Shown here: one piece after another, positions 15,058 to 23,585 of the stretch | Layout of the letters: each line of letters opens with the position of its first letter | Numbering within the stretch: position 1 is the stretch's first letter | Assembly (NCBI GenBank): GCA_002723295.1 | Contig: PBNP01000022.1 | Location: forward strand, 1-32,655 | Origin: Flavobacteriaceae bacterium | GTDB taxonomy: Bacteria; Bacteroidota; Bacteroidia; Flavobacteriales; Flavobacteriaceae | Length of the DNA stretch: 32,655 nt | Direction of reading: 5' to 3' | Notes under the pieces: generated by a model | The model's input: only the letters and a program-made list of their open reading frames with translations | What the model was told of the DNA's origin: nothing | Database searches by the model: none | Made by a program: the position numbers and the translations under genes

Positions 15058-17868
15058 GTGGCATACAATTTTAAAATAATTGAGCGTAAATGGCAAGGAT
15101 ATTGGAAAAAGAACCAAACCTTTAAAGCTATTAATGATAATAAACTCAAAAAATATTATATACTTGACATGTTTCCTTATCCATCAGGAGCTGGCCTTCA
15201 TGTTGGTCATCCACTAGGTTATATAGCTACAGATATAATAGCGAGATATAAAAGACACAAAGGATTCAATGTTTTACACCCTCAAGGATATGATTCATTT
15301 GGATTACCTGCAGAACAGTATGCTATCGAAACAGGTAAACATCCTGCTGATACAACTGAAAAGAACATAAAACAATATCGTCGTCAACTTGACAGAATGG
15401 GTTTTTCATTTGATTGGTCAAGAGAAATAAGAACTTCAAGTTCAAATTATTATAAGTGGACCCAATGGATTTTTCTTTTACTTTTTGATAGTTATTATGA
15501 TCTAAATAAAGACAAAGCAAAATCTATTTCTGATTTGGTTTATCACTTTGAAAATAATGGGACTTTGCAATTAAATGCCGTTACTGATAACATTGAACAA
15601 TTTAATTCAGATGATTGGAAATCATTTAGTTTTTCCAAAAAACAAGAAATTTTATTAAGATATAGATTAGCTTATTTATCAGAAACAGAAGTTAACTGGT
15701 GTCCTAATTTAGGAACTGTTCTAGCTAATGATGAAATAATTAATGGAGTTTCAGAAAGAGGTGGTTTTTTGGTTGAAAAAAAGAAAATGAAACAATGGAG
15801 CATGAGAATTGGAGCATATTCAGAAAGATTAATTAATGACCTTGAAAAAATTGATTGGCCAGAATCTTTAAAAGAAATGCAAAGAAACTGGATTGGAAGA
15901 TCAGTTGGAGCTTTTGTTAAGTTTAAAATTAAAGGACATGAAGAAGAAATAAAAGTTTTTACTACAAGACCAGACACTTTATATGGAGTTACATTTATGA
16001 CTCTTGCCCCTGAACATAATTTGACTTTAAAGATTACTACAAATGAGTACCGTTCAGTGGTGAAAAAATATATTAATTCTTCGAGAAAAAAATCTGAATT
16101 AGATAGAATGTCTGATGTAAAAACTATTTCAGGAGTTTTTTCTGGAAGTTATGCAATTCACCCATTTAACGGTAATGAAATCCCAATTTGGATTGGAGAT
16201 TACGTTTTATCTGGTTATGGAACTGGAGCAGTAATGGCTGTTCCATGTGGTGATCAAAGAGATTATGATTTTGCAAAAAAGTTTAAGATTCCAATAAAAA
16301 ACATATTTTCAAACAAAGATATTTCTAAATGTGCATTTGTTCAAAAATCAGATTTTAAATTAATAAATTCAGGCTTTCTCAATGATTTAGAATATGAACC
16401 AGCAATAAATAAAGTAATTAATTATCTTGAAAGTAAAAATTTTGGAAAAGGTGCAATTAATTATAGACTAAGAGATGCAATATTTAGTCGACAAAGATAT
16501 TGGGGCGAACCAATTCCTGTATATTATAAGAATGATTTACCCATACCTTTATCTTTAAAAGATTTACCTTTAAAACTACCAAAGGTTAAAAATTATTTAC
16601 CTACTTCTGATGGGGCACCTCCTTTAGGAAATGCAACAAAATGGGCGTGGGATATTTCAAAAGGAAAAGTTGTTGATAATTCTTTGATTAATAATATTGA
16701 TGTTTTTCCTTTAGAATTAAATACTATGCCTGGTTGGGCAGGAAGTTCTTGGTATTTTAATCGTTATATGGATGCTTGTAATGAAAATGAGTTTGTCAGT
16801 AAAAAGGCAGTTAATTATTGGAAAGAAGTAGATCTTTATTTGGGAGGAAGTGAACATGCAACAGGTCACTTAATGTATTCTCGCTTTTGGCAAAAATTTT
16901 TATATGATCTTGGTTATCTTCCGGTCGATGAGTATGCAAAAAAATTAATTAATCAAGGAATGATTCTTGGCTATTCTGCATTTATTCATCGAAAAAAAGG
17001 AACACAAGAGTATTATTCAAGTAATCTTTTAGGGAATTATAAAACTGAACCTATTAGAGTAGATATTTCATTTGTAAATTCTTCTAATGAGTTAGATATT
17101 GAAGGTTTAAAAGAAAGTCAAATTCAATACAGAAAATCAAAGTTTAAATTAGAAAAAGGAAAATTTTTTGTAACTAGGGAAGTTGAAAAGATGTCTAAGT
17201 CAAAATTTAATGTAGTTAATCCTGACGAAATTTGTGAAAAATATGGCGCAGATACTTTAAGAATGCATGAAATGTTTCTAGGTCCTCTAGAACAGTCTAA
17301 ACCCTGGAATACAGCAGGAATTTCTGGAGTTCATTCTTTTTTAAAAAAATTGTGGCGCCTATATCATCCCAATAAAAACTTTAGTGTTAATAATGAAAAA
17401 CCTACCAAAAAATCATTAAAATATCTTAATCAAACAATTAAAAAAGTAACCGAGGATATAGAGAGTCAGAGTTTTAATACATGTATAAGCAGTTTCATGA
17501 TTTGTGTTAATCAGCTTACTTCTGAGAAATGTAATGAAAGACAAATTCTAGAACCTTTGATTATACTTTTGTCCCCTTTTGCCCCACATATATCAGAAGA
17601 ATTATGGTCTTTATTAGGTCATAATTCATCTATAGCAAAGGTGAAGTATCCCAAATATGATTCAAATCAGTTAGTTGAATTATCAAAAAATTATCCAGTA
17701 TCTTTCAATGGAAAAATGAGATTCACTATAGAGCTTTCTCTTGATTTACCAATTAAAGAAATTGAAAAAATTATTTTAAATGATAAAAGAACTAAACAAC
17801 AATTAAAGGGAAAACAAATAAAAAAAGTTATTGTTGTATTAGGGAAAATTATAAATATAGTTGTTTAA
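15058..17868 (+). CDS. leuS: leucyl-tRNA synthetase
   Basis: Class I synthetase that charges tRNA-Leu and edits mischarged amino acids. The 936 residues show the HIGH-type motif HVGHP in PYPSGAGLHVGHPLGY, and the insert with YRLAYLSETEVNWCPNLGTVLANDE that Bacteroidota LeuRS carry. They also show the CP1 editing site (FTTRPDTLYGVTFM, and YGTGAVMAVPCGDQRD) and the KMSKS loop VEKMSKSKFNVVNPDEICEKYGADTLR. I choose GTG 15058, giving an N-terminus (M)AYNFKIIERKWQGYW that matches the family start. The in-frame ATG at 15022 would add 12 residues with no family counterpart. It overlaps the SemiSWEET gene by one base. Confidence 0.97.
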   Translation: MAYNFKIIERKWQGYWKKNQTFKAINDNKLKKYYILDMFPYPSGAGLHVGHPLGYIATDIIARYKRHKGFNVLHPQGYDSFGLPAEQYAIETGKHPADTTEKNIKQYRRQLDRMGFSFDWSREIRTSSSNYYKWTQWIFLLLFDSYYDLNKDKAKSISDLVYHFENNGTLQLNAVTDNIEQFNSDDWKSFSFSKKQEILLRYRLAYLSETEVNWCPNLGTVLANDEIINGVSERGGFLVEKKKMKQWSMRIGAYSERLINDLEKIDWPESLKEMQRNWIGRSVGAFVKFKIKGHEEEIKVFTTRPDTLYGVTFMTLAPEHNLTLKITTNEYRSVVKKYINSSRKKSELDRMSDVKTISGVFSGSYAIHPFNGNEIPIWIGDYVLSGYGTGAVMAVPCGDQRDYDFAKKFKIPIKNIFSNKDISKCAFVQKSDFKLINSGFLNDLEYEPAINKVINYLESKNFGKGAINYRLRDAIFSRQRYWGEPIPVYYKNDLPIPLSLKDLPLKLPKVKNYLPTSDGAPPLGNATKWAWDISKGKVVDNSLINNIDVFPLELNTMPGWAGSSWYFNRYMDACNENEFVSKKAVNYWKEVDLYLGGSEHATGHLMYSRFWQKFLYDLGYLPVDEYAKKLINQGMILGYSAFIHRKKGTQEYYSSNLLGNYKTEPIRVDISFVNSSNELDIEGLKESQIQYRKSKFKLEKGKFFVTREVEKMSKSKFNVVNPDEICEKYGADTLRMHEMFLGPLEQSKPWNTAGISGVHSFLKKLWRLYHPNKNFSVNNEKPTKKSLKYLNQTIKKVTEDIESQSFNTCISSFMICVNQLTSEKCNERQILEPLIILLSPFAPHISEELWSLLGHNSSIAKVKYPKYDSNQLVELSKNYPVSFNGKMRFTIELSLDLPIKEIEKIILNDKRTKQQLKGKQIKKVIVVLGKIINIVV

Positions 17869-18128
17869 TGAACATTGAAATACTGGGGTTTCTAGCTGGA
17901 ATCATGACTACTTCATCATTTTTTCCTCAAGCTTATAAGATATGGAAAACAAAAAATGCAGACGGGATCTCAACCACGATGTATTTTGTAATGCTTTCTG
18001 TTGTTTGTCTATGGGCTATATATGGTTTTTTAATTAATAGTACTTCTATAATTTTGTTTAATATTTTTACTTTGATTATAATATTAATGATATTATATTT
18101 TAAAATTCAAAATAAGGATAGCATTTAA
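17868..18128 (+). CDS. SemiSWEET / PQ-loop sugar transporter
   Basis: An 86-residue membrane protein with three helices (about 4-22, 38-55, 61-80) and the PQ-loop motif FFPQAYKIW (P20, Q21), followed by KTKNADGIS between helices 1 and 2. This is the layout of bacterial SemiSWEETs, three-helix proteins that dimerise to move sugars down their gradient. Its ATG overlaps the leuS stop (TAATG), so its translation is probably coupled to leuS. A specific substrate cannot be read from the sequence. Confidence 0.9.
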   Translation: MNIEILGFLAGIMTTSSFFPQAYKIWKTKNADGISTTMYFVMLSVVCLWAIYGFLINSTSIILFNIFTLIIILMILYFKIQNKDSI

Positions 18129-18130
18129 AG

Positions 18131-18156
18131 AAAAAAATTAAAGAGAAATTTCTCTT
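18131..18156 (-). terminator. possible terminator at the end of the Lrp/AsnC gene
   Basis: The perfect palindrome AAGAGAAATTTCTCTT (18141-18156, six-base arms around AATT) forms the last codons of the minus-strand gene. On that strand it is followed by TAA and a seven-T run (18131-18137). The stem is AT-rich and short, so strength is doubtful. Confidence 0.4.
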
Positions 18157-18608
18157 GACATTTGTTGGTCTAAGGAAATAAATGTCTCAGTTCTGGATAT
18201 TCCAGGAATTTTTTGTATTTGATTATTCAACACACTCATTAGATGAGCATTATCTTTACATAAGACTTTAATAAAAACACTCCAGTTTCCAGTCGTATAA
18301 TGACATTCTAGTATTTCTGGAATTTTTTCTATTTGTTTTACTGCTTCTCGGTTTCTCATAGCTTTATCAAGATAAATTCCAATAAATGCAACTGTTTTGA
18401 ATCCTAAAACTTTAGGGTTTAAACTTATATTAGACCCTGATATTACTCCTGAACTTTCTAGTTTTTTAATTCTTTGATGAACTGCTGCGCCAGATATACC
18501 AGTAAGTTTTGAGATTTTTTTAATCGGAGTTCTAGCGTCTTTAATTAATGCTCTAAGAATTATTTTATCAATTCCATCAATTTTTATTGAAATTTCTCTT
18601 ATATGCAT
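18138..18608 (-). CDS. Lrp/AsnC family transcriptional regulator
   Basis: A DNA-binding regulator of the leucine-responsive family, 156 residues. An N-terminal helix-turn-helix (about 15-60, with IDKIILRALIKDARTPIKKIS and GISGAAVHQRIKKLESSGVI) is followed by a RAM effector-binding domain (about 75-150, GFKTVAFIGIYLD and CHYTTGNWSVFIKVL). The effector and targets are unknown; homologues usually sense amino acids. Its ATG overlaps the hemD stop by one base, so the two are coupled. Such a regulator beside hemD recurs in flavobacteria as I remember it. Confidence 0.93.
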   Translation of the reverse strand: MHIREISIKIDGIDKIILRALIKDARTPIKKISKLTGISGAAVHQRIKKLESSGVISGSNISLNPKVLGFKTVAFIGIYLDKAMRNREAVKQIEKIPEILECHYTTGNWSVFIKVLCKDNAHLMSVLNNQIQKIPGISRTETFISLDQQMSREISL

Positions 18609-19348
18609 TATTTATTCTTCTGAATAAATTTTTCTATAGCCATTGTCATTGATGGAGATTCAGGACTAGGTGCAGCTATATCTATTCTTAGATCAGCAGT
18701 TATTGCTGCTTCAACAGTTGTTTTACCATAAACGGCTATTTTAGTATCATTTTGTTTGAAATCTGGAAAGTTTTTAAATAATGATTCGATCCCGGAAGGG
18801 CTAAAAAAAACTAGAATATCATAATATACATCCCTTAAATCTGATAGATCACTAACCACTGTTTTATAAAGTTGAGCTCTTTTCCAATTTAAATTTAATT
18901 TATCAAGAGTATCAGGTATTGAGGGGTTAAGAGTATCAGATGTTGGAAGTAAAAACTTCTCTGATTCAAATTTTTTAAATAAAGCTTTCAAATCTTCAAT
19001 CCTTTTGTCACCGACATATATTTTACGCTTTCTATAGACCACGTACTTTTGAAGATAGTAAGCTACAGCTTCTGATAGACAAAAATATTTTGTACTATCC
19101 GGAACTTTATATCTCATTTCATTTGTAACTCTAAAAAAATGATCAACAGCATTTCTACTAGTAAGGATTATATTATCAAATTCAGCAAAATCTATTTTTT
19201 GTTTTCTAACTGATTTAGCGTTTAGCCCTTCAACATGAATAAATGGTCTAAAGTCAATCTTAAGCTTATGTTTTTCTTGGATTCTTGCGTATGGAGACTT
19301 TTCACTTGCTGGTTCCGGTTGAGAAACTAAAATTGTTTTCAATTTCAT
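18608..19348 (-). CDS. hemD: uroporphyrinogen-III synthase
   Basis: Closes and rearranges hydroxymethylbilane to uroporphyrinogen III, the branch point to haem and sirohaem. HemD is poorly conserved, but the two-domain layout is visible: FDNIILTSRNAVDHFF near residues 73-88 and YDILVFFSPSGIESLFKNFP in the second half, followed by IAVYGKTTVEAA. These are the usual HemD blocks. I place the start at ATG 19348 (246 residues, MKLKTILVSQPEP). A longer TTG/ATG-initiated frame to 19417 would overlap the preceding gene and adds residues with no family counterpart. It lies between the DUF4271 gene and the Lrp regulator. Confidence 0.9.
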   Translation of the reverse strand: MKLKTILVSQPEPASEKSPYARIQEKHKLKIDFRPFIHVEGLNAKSVRKQKIDFAEFDNIILTSRNAVDHFFRVTNEMRYKVPDSTKYFCLSEAVAYYLQKYVVYRKRKIYVGDKRIEDLKALFKKFESEKFLLPTSDTLNPSIPDTLDKLNLNWKRAQLYKTVVSDLSDLRDVYYDILVFFSPSGIESLFKNFPDFKQNDTKIAVYGKTTVEAAITADLRIDIAAPSPESPSMTMAIEKFIQKNK

Positions 19349-19370
19349 ATCAAAACATTTTAAAACCTCG

Positions 19371-20024
19371 TTAAAGCAATTTAATAAGCCATATCCAAGG
19401 TGCAATTTTGAACGCACAAATATACAAAAATAAATAGAGAATGTTTTTATAATCTTTTTTAATAAACTCTTTAAAAATCATTAAATGAAATGCAGTCACA
19501 ATTAAACATAAAAATATATTTATAAGATATGCAATATTAATTGTCAATAATTTATTGATGATTAGTAATGAAACAATTACTATTAAAATAAAAGACAGAT
19601 AACTATAGAAGGTAATTATTTTCAGAAAATAAATGTTAAGATTAGAATATATGTTTGTTATTCTATTAAATAATGTTAGAATAAAAAAACGAATTATTAA
19701 ATAAACAGAAATGTATAAATAAATATTTACAAAGCTAATTAAGCTTAAAATTTTGCTAGAAAGTATATGGTCAAAAATAGCTAAACAAAAACTAAAAGAA
19801 AGTATTATTTGAAAGAATAGAATGATATAAAAGCTATTGATAAAATTGATAGACCTATCATACCCATATCTTCTAATAAAAAAATTAATTTTCAAGGGAT
19901 TAATTATATGAGTGAATTGAATCGGATTTGAAATTTTAAGACATAGGATTAAAAAAAAATAAATTAAAATCAATAAAAGGATCCAATCATTGTTAATTAT
20001 ATTTCTTTCAAGCCAAAATTCCAT
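19371..20024 (-). CDS. DUF4271 integral membrane protein
   Basis: A 217-residue, very Ile/Leu/Phe/Tyr-rich protein with about six or seven hydrophobic segments starting near residue 14. The INPLKINFFIRRYG segment after the first helix and its place immediately before hemD match DUF4271, a Bacteroidota membrane family without known function. It lies 22 bases upstream of hemD on the same strand. A near-consensus -7 element (TACTTTTA) is only four bases before its ATG, at 20029-20036. Confidence 0.82.
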   Translation of the reverse strand: MEFWLERNIINNDWILLLILIYFFLILCLKISNPIQFTHIINPLKINFFIRRYGYDRSINFINSFYIILFFQIILSFSFCLAIFDHILSSKILSLISFVNIYLYISVYLIIRFFILTLFNRITNIYSNLNIYFLKIITFYSYLSFILIVIVSLLIINKLLTINIAYLINIFLCLIVTAFHLMIFKEFIKKDYKNILYLFLYICAFKIAPWIWLIKLL

Positions 20025-20028
20025 ATTA

Positions 20029-20036
20029 TAAAAGTA
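20029..20036 (-). promoter_or_regulatory. possible -7 element (TACTTTTA) of the DUF4271-hemD-lrp group
   Basis: One mismatch from TAnnTTTG and ending four bases before the ATG, in the divergent gap. A near-leaderless transcript would result. Confidence 0.35.
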
Positions 20037-20095
20037 TTAGTTTTTAATGATTATATCAATTAGAAATAGTTATCTGCTTATGGATAAAAATTATT

Positions 20096-20103
20096 TATTT
20101 TTG
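20096..20103 (+). promoter_or_regulatory. -7 element (TATTTTTG) of the mannosyltransferase operon
   Basis: Exact TAnnTTTG ending six bases before the ATG at 20110. The transcription start would fall at or near the start codon. Confidence 0.55.
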
Positions 20104-20109
20104 TAATAA

Positions 20110-20832
20110 ATGGCATCTACTTTAATTATTATTCCAACTTATAATGAGATAGAAAATATATCTAATATTATTCCCAAAATTTTTAATTGCTTATCAAATT
20201 GTCATGTTTTGGTTGTTGATGATAATTCTCCAGATGGAACGTCTAGAAGTGTCAAGGAGTTAATCAAAAATTGCGAAGAAAATATTTTTATAATTGATAG
20301 ATTAAATAAAACAGGCTTAGGTGATGCTTATATTGATGGTTTTAGATGGGCTTTAGAAAAAAAATATGACTATATTTTTGAAATGGATGCAGACTTTTCT
20401 CATGATCCTGCTTCACTGCCATTTATGCTAGAAAAGCTAAAAGAAAAAGAAGCAGATGTTATAATTGGTTCTCGTTATAAAGATGGAGTTAATGTTGTTA
20501 ATTGGCCTTTGAGTAGAATTTTGTTGTCTTATTTTGCTTCCCTATATGTAAGACTTATAACTCGAATGCCTGTTAAAGATCCAACTGCTGGATTTGTAGG
20601 ATATAGCAGAGAGGTTTTGAATAGTCTTGATCTTAATAAAATTAAATTTATAGGATATGCCTTTCAAATTGAAATGAAATATAAATCATGGATAAATGGT
20701 TTTAAATTGGTTGAATATCCAATAATATTTAAAAACAGAACTAGAGGAACCTCAAAGATGGATCAAAGTATTATTTTAGAAGCATTTATTGGAGTAATTA
20801 GGTTGCGTTTTTTTGATAGAAATACAAAATGA
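20110..20832 (+). CDS. polyprenol monophosphomannose synthase (GT2, DPM1-like)
   Basis: A 240-residue family 2 glycosyltransferase. The nucleotide-sugar site VVDDNSPDGTS (about 35-45), the metal-binding MDADFSHDP (about 93-101), GSRYKDGVNVVNWPLSR and DPTAGFVGYSRE are the dolichyl-phosphate mannose synthase signatures, so it probably transfers mannose from GDP-mannose to a polyprenyl phosphate. It has no C-terminal membrane segments, like the soluble bacterial and human DPM1 type. It starts an operon: its stop overlaps the dihydroorotase ATG by four bases (ATGA). Confidence 0.92.
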   Translation: MASTLIIIPTYNEIENISNIIPKIFNCLSNCHVLVVDDNSPDGTSRSVKELIKNCEENIFIIDRLNKTGLGDAYIDGFRWALEKKYDYIFEMDADFSHDPASLPFMLEKLKEKEADVIIGSRYKDGVNVVNWPLSRILLSYFASLYVRLITRMPVKDPTAGFVGYSREVLNSLDLNKIKFIGYAFQIEMKYKSWINGFKLVEYPIIFKNRTRGTSKMDQSIILEAFIGVIRLRFFDRNTK

Positions 20833-22169
20833 TAAATAAAACACTTATTAAACATGCCATTTTAATTAATGAAGGAAATCAAATTAAAACTGATGTTTTG
20901 ATTGAAAATGAAAGGCTAGTAAAAATTGCTCCAAATATTAAATCAGATTCATTTATGAAAATAATTTATGCTGATGGACTTCATTTAATACCTGGTTTAA
21001 TAGATGATCAGGTACATTTTAGAGAGCCTGGAATGACACATAAAGGAACAATTAAGAGTGAATCACAGGCAGCTGTTGCTGGTGGGATTACATCATTTAT
21101 TGAAATGCCTAATACATTACCTCAAACAACAACAAAAAAAGCGCTTGATGAAAAATTTGAAATTGCATCTTTAGATTCAGCAGCAAATTATTCTTTTTTA
21201 TTTGGCGGAACAAATAATAATATTGATGAAATCCTCAGTGTTGACAAAAATCAAGTAGCTGGATTGAAACTTTTTCTAGGATCTTCAACAGGAAATATGC
21301 TATTAGATAATCAAAAAATATTACGCAAAATTTTTAAATCTTCAGATTTACTAATTGCTGTTCATTGTGAAGATGAAAAAATAATTCAAGAAAATTTAAA
21401 CAAACATATTAAGATTTATGGAGAAAACATTCCAATTGAAAAACATCCAAAAATTCGTTCTGAAGAAGCTTGTTATGCTTCTACATATAGAACAATTCAA
21501 CTAGCTAAAGAAACTGGAGCAAGATTACATGTTTTTCACTTATCAACTGCTAAAGAAACTGAGCTTTTTGGAAACTCATTACCACTTCACAAAAAGAAAA
21601 TTACAGCTGAAGTCTGTACTCATCACTTGATTTTTGATGATAATGATTATCTTAAAAAAGGCTCATTGATTAAGTGGAATCCTGCAATCAAGTCTAAATC
21701 TGATCAAAAAGCACTATGGAAGGCTTTGAATGATGACCGGATTGATATTATAGCTACTGACCATGCCCCTCATACATTTTCAGAAAAAAACAAAAAATAT
21801 ACAGAAGCCCCTTCAGGAGGCCCTATGGTTCAACACTCACTTTTAGCATTATTATCATCAGTTAAAAAAGGAAAGATAACTTTAGAAAATTTGATTCAAA
21901 AGGCTTGTCATAATCCTGCTATTCTTTTTCAAATAAAAGATAGAGGTTTTATCAGAGAGGGATATTTTGCTGATTTCGTTTTAATTGATATGAAAGGACA
22001 ATCTCTAATTACAAAACAATCTTTAAAATATAAATGTAGATGGTCTCCTTTTGAAGGGCATAATTTTGATGTTAAAATAAAAATGACTTTTGTTAATGGA
22101 CAAAAAGTATACGAAGATGGAAAAATATTGATTCCAAATGCTGGCAGACAATTAACTTTTAATAGATGA
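20829..22169 (+). CDS. pyrC: dihydroorotase
   Basis: Cyclises carbamoyl aspartate to dihydroorotate in pyrimidine synthesis. The 446-residue amidohydrolase shows DDQVHFREPGMTHKG (59-73), the lysine expected to be carboxylated (K147 in AGLKLFLG), metal-site histidines H179 and H237 (AVHCEDE, HVFHLSTAKE) and the catalytic aspartate D311 in IIATDHAPHT. In the first motif the usual HxH is QxH (Q61, H63), which I recall as normal for Bacteroidota members. A hydantoinase or allantoinase is the main alternative but is less likely given the FREPG motif. ATGA overlaps link it to the genes on both sides. Confidence 0.92.
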   Translation: MINKTLIKHAILINEGNQIKTDVLIENERLVKIAPNIKSDSFMKIIYADGLHLIPGLIDDQVHFREPGMTHKGTIKSESQAAVAGGITSFIEMPNTLPQTTTKKALDEKFEIASLDSAANYSFLFGGTNNNIDEILSVDKNQVAGLKLFLGSSTGNMLLDNQKILRKIFKSSDLLIAVHCEDEKIIQENLNKHIKIYGENIPIEKHPKIRSEEACYASTYRTIQLAKETGARLHVFHLSTAKETELFGNSLPLHKKKITAEVCTHHLIFDDNDYLKKGSLIKWNPAIKSKSDQKALWKALNDDRIDIIATDHAPHTFSEKNKKYTEAPSGGPMVQHSLLALLSSVKKGKITLENLIQKACHNPAILFQIKDRGFIREGYFADFVLIDMKGQSLITKQSLKYKCRWSPFEGHNFDVKIKMTFVNGQKVYEDGKILIPNAGRQLTFNR

Positions 22170-22558
22170 AGAAGTTTATATTTTTAAGTGCTATTATTTT
22201 TATTAGTTGTGATTCAATAGTTGATAAAGGAACTAAAGATATAATTCCTATTGATAAAATGGAATTAATATTATTTGATATCCAAATAATGCATTCAATA
22301 TCTAAAAGTTATAATTCTAAAATTGAGGAAAAAGATTGGTTTGGCAGTGAATATATATATAAAAAATATGGTATTGATAGTATGAAATTATCTCATAGTC
22401 AAGACTATTATTCTAAAAAACCGGACCTATATTTGAGTATTCACAAAAACATATTAAAAAGAATGCAAAATTCTATTGATAGTATAGATAAACTAGTAAA
22501 GTCAGATAAAACTAGACTAATTGAAAATAAAATTCTTAATAAGAAGAATAAAAATTAA
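22166..22558 (+). CDS. DUF4296 lipoprotein
   Basis: A 130-residue predicted lipoprotein: Lys-Lys N-terminus, hydrophobic core and a cysteine at residue 15 (IFISC) as lipobox, so it is probably an outer-membrane or periplasmic lipoprotein. The mature part includes DKMELILFDIQIMHSI, YKKYGIDSMKLSHSQDYYS and a Lys-rich helical C-terminus, the pattern of DUF4296, a Bacteroidota family of unknown role usually next to a dihydroorotase gene. Its ATG overlaps the pyrC stop by four bases. Confidence 0.85.
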   Translation: MKKFIFLSAIIFISCDSIVDKGTKDIIPIDKMELILFDIQIMHSISKSYNSKIEEKDWFGSEYIYKKYGIDSMKLSHSQDYYSKKPDLYLSIHKNILKRMQNSIDSIDKLVKSDKTRLIENKILNKKNKN

Positions 22559-22570
22559 TAATAGTATTTG

Positions 22571-23509
22571 TCAAAAAATTTTTCTATATCTAAAGTTTGG
22601 AAAAAACCTAATTATTTTATTCCCATTATATTCTTTAGTGCTATAAATAGATTTAATAAAAGCAAAACTTATAGTTTTATTCTTAAATTTTAAAAATGAA
22701 AATAAGTTATCAAATACCCATAAAACATAAACCCAAAATTTGGCTAATGGTAACAAAAAAACTTTAAGATGAGATTTTTCTTTAATTCTTTTTAATACAG
22801 AATAATAAGATATATTTTCCGATACTAATACAAACCGCTCATTTGAAATGCTACTGTTCATTAATGCAATTAAAAGCTCAACAACATCTAAAATATCTAC
22901 AAAACCACTTTTGCCTTTGGTATAAAAACAAAAAAATCCTTCAAGCATTTCTTCAAATTTTGATTGTGGAGAATTTCTAGTGCATTTACCCCAAATAATA
23001 CCAGGATTAATTATAACTGATGGCAATCCTTCTTCTATTCCTCTTAAAACTTCAATTTCAGCCAAATATTTTGAATATGAATATGAAGTTCTTTTTTTGT
23101 CATTATAGATATAATTTGATTCATCTTCTCCTAATGAAGCTATAGAGCTTACGTAAGCAAGCTTTTTAATTTTTTTATTTATACAAAAATTAACAATATT
23201 TGAAGTGGCTTTGTAATTAGCATCAAAAAGTTTTTTTGAATTACTTTTTTTAAATGAAATATATCCTGCGCAATGATAAACATGGGTAATTCCTTCAAAG
23301 GCATCATCAAGAGTTGTAATGTTTTCTAAATCTGATTTTCTCCAAATAATTCTATTGTAATAATTTTCTTTACCATTATTATGAAAAAATTTTTTTACGA
23401 TATGTATATTATTTTTTCTATAAAGTGCTACAATTTTTGTTGAAAATTTTGTTAGATGACATAGTAAATTCATTCCTACAAATCCAGTTCCTCCAGTGAC
23501 TAATATCAT
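22571..23509 (-). CDS. NAD-dependent epimerase/dehydratase (extended SDR)
   Basis: A 312-residue extended short-chain dehydrogenase. It has the N-terminal Rossmann motif TGGTGFVG (5-12), a cofactor-site DLEN acidic segment, a YVSSIASLG serine segment and the catalytic Tyr-x-x-x-Lys (YSYSKYLAE), then VINPGIIWG. Substrate cannot be told; relatives act on nucleotide sugars or dihydroflavonol-like compounds. It is convergent with the DUF4296 gene (12-base gap) and divergent from tyrS. Its position after pyrC and DUF4296 is usual for flavobacteria as far as I recall. Confidence 0.9.
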   Translation of the reverse strand: MILVTGGTGFVGMNLLCHLTKFSTKIVALYRKNNIHIVKKFFHNNGKENYYNRIIWRKSDLENITTLDDAFEGITHVYHCAGYISFKKSNSKKLFDANYKATSNIVNFCINKKIKKLAYVSSIASLGEDESNYIYNDKKRTSYSYSKYLAEIEVLRGIEEGLPSVIINPGIIWGKCTRNSPQSKFEEMLEGFFCFYTKGKSGFVDILDVVELLIALMNSSISNERFVLVSENISYYSVLKRIKEKSHLKVFLLPLAKFWVYVLWVFDNLFSFLKFKNKTISFAFIKSIYSTKEYNGNKIIRFFPNFRYRKIF

Positions 23510-23561
23510 ATAATAAAGTTACAATTTTTAAGTTTGATTTTTTCTTTCAGCCTATCAAATA

Positions 23562-23569
23562 TATATTTG
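23562..23569 (+). promoter_or_regulatory. -7 element (TATATTTG) of tyrS
   Basis: Exact TAnnTTTG ending 16 bases before the tyrS ATG. A TTTG at 23533-23536 could be a -33 element, but the spacing (25) is longer than usual. Confidence 0.55.
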
Positions 23570-23585
23570 TATTAGAATATAAAAT

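Noticed and set aside
15323-15977. Minus-strand open frames inside leuS
   Set aside because: They are fully covered by conserved LeuRS sequence.
19349-19417. Longer hemD N-terminus
   Set aside because: It overlaps the end of the DUF4271 gene and adds 23 residues without family resemblance; ATG 19348 fits better.
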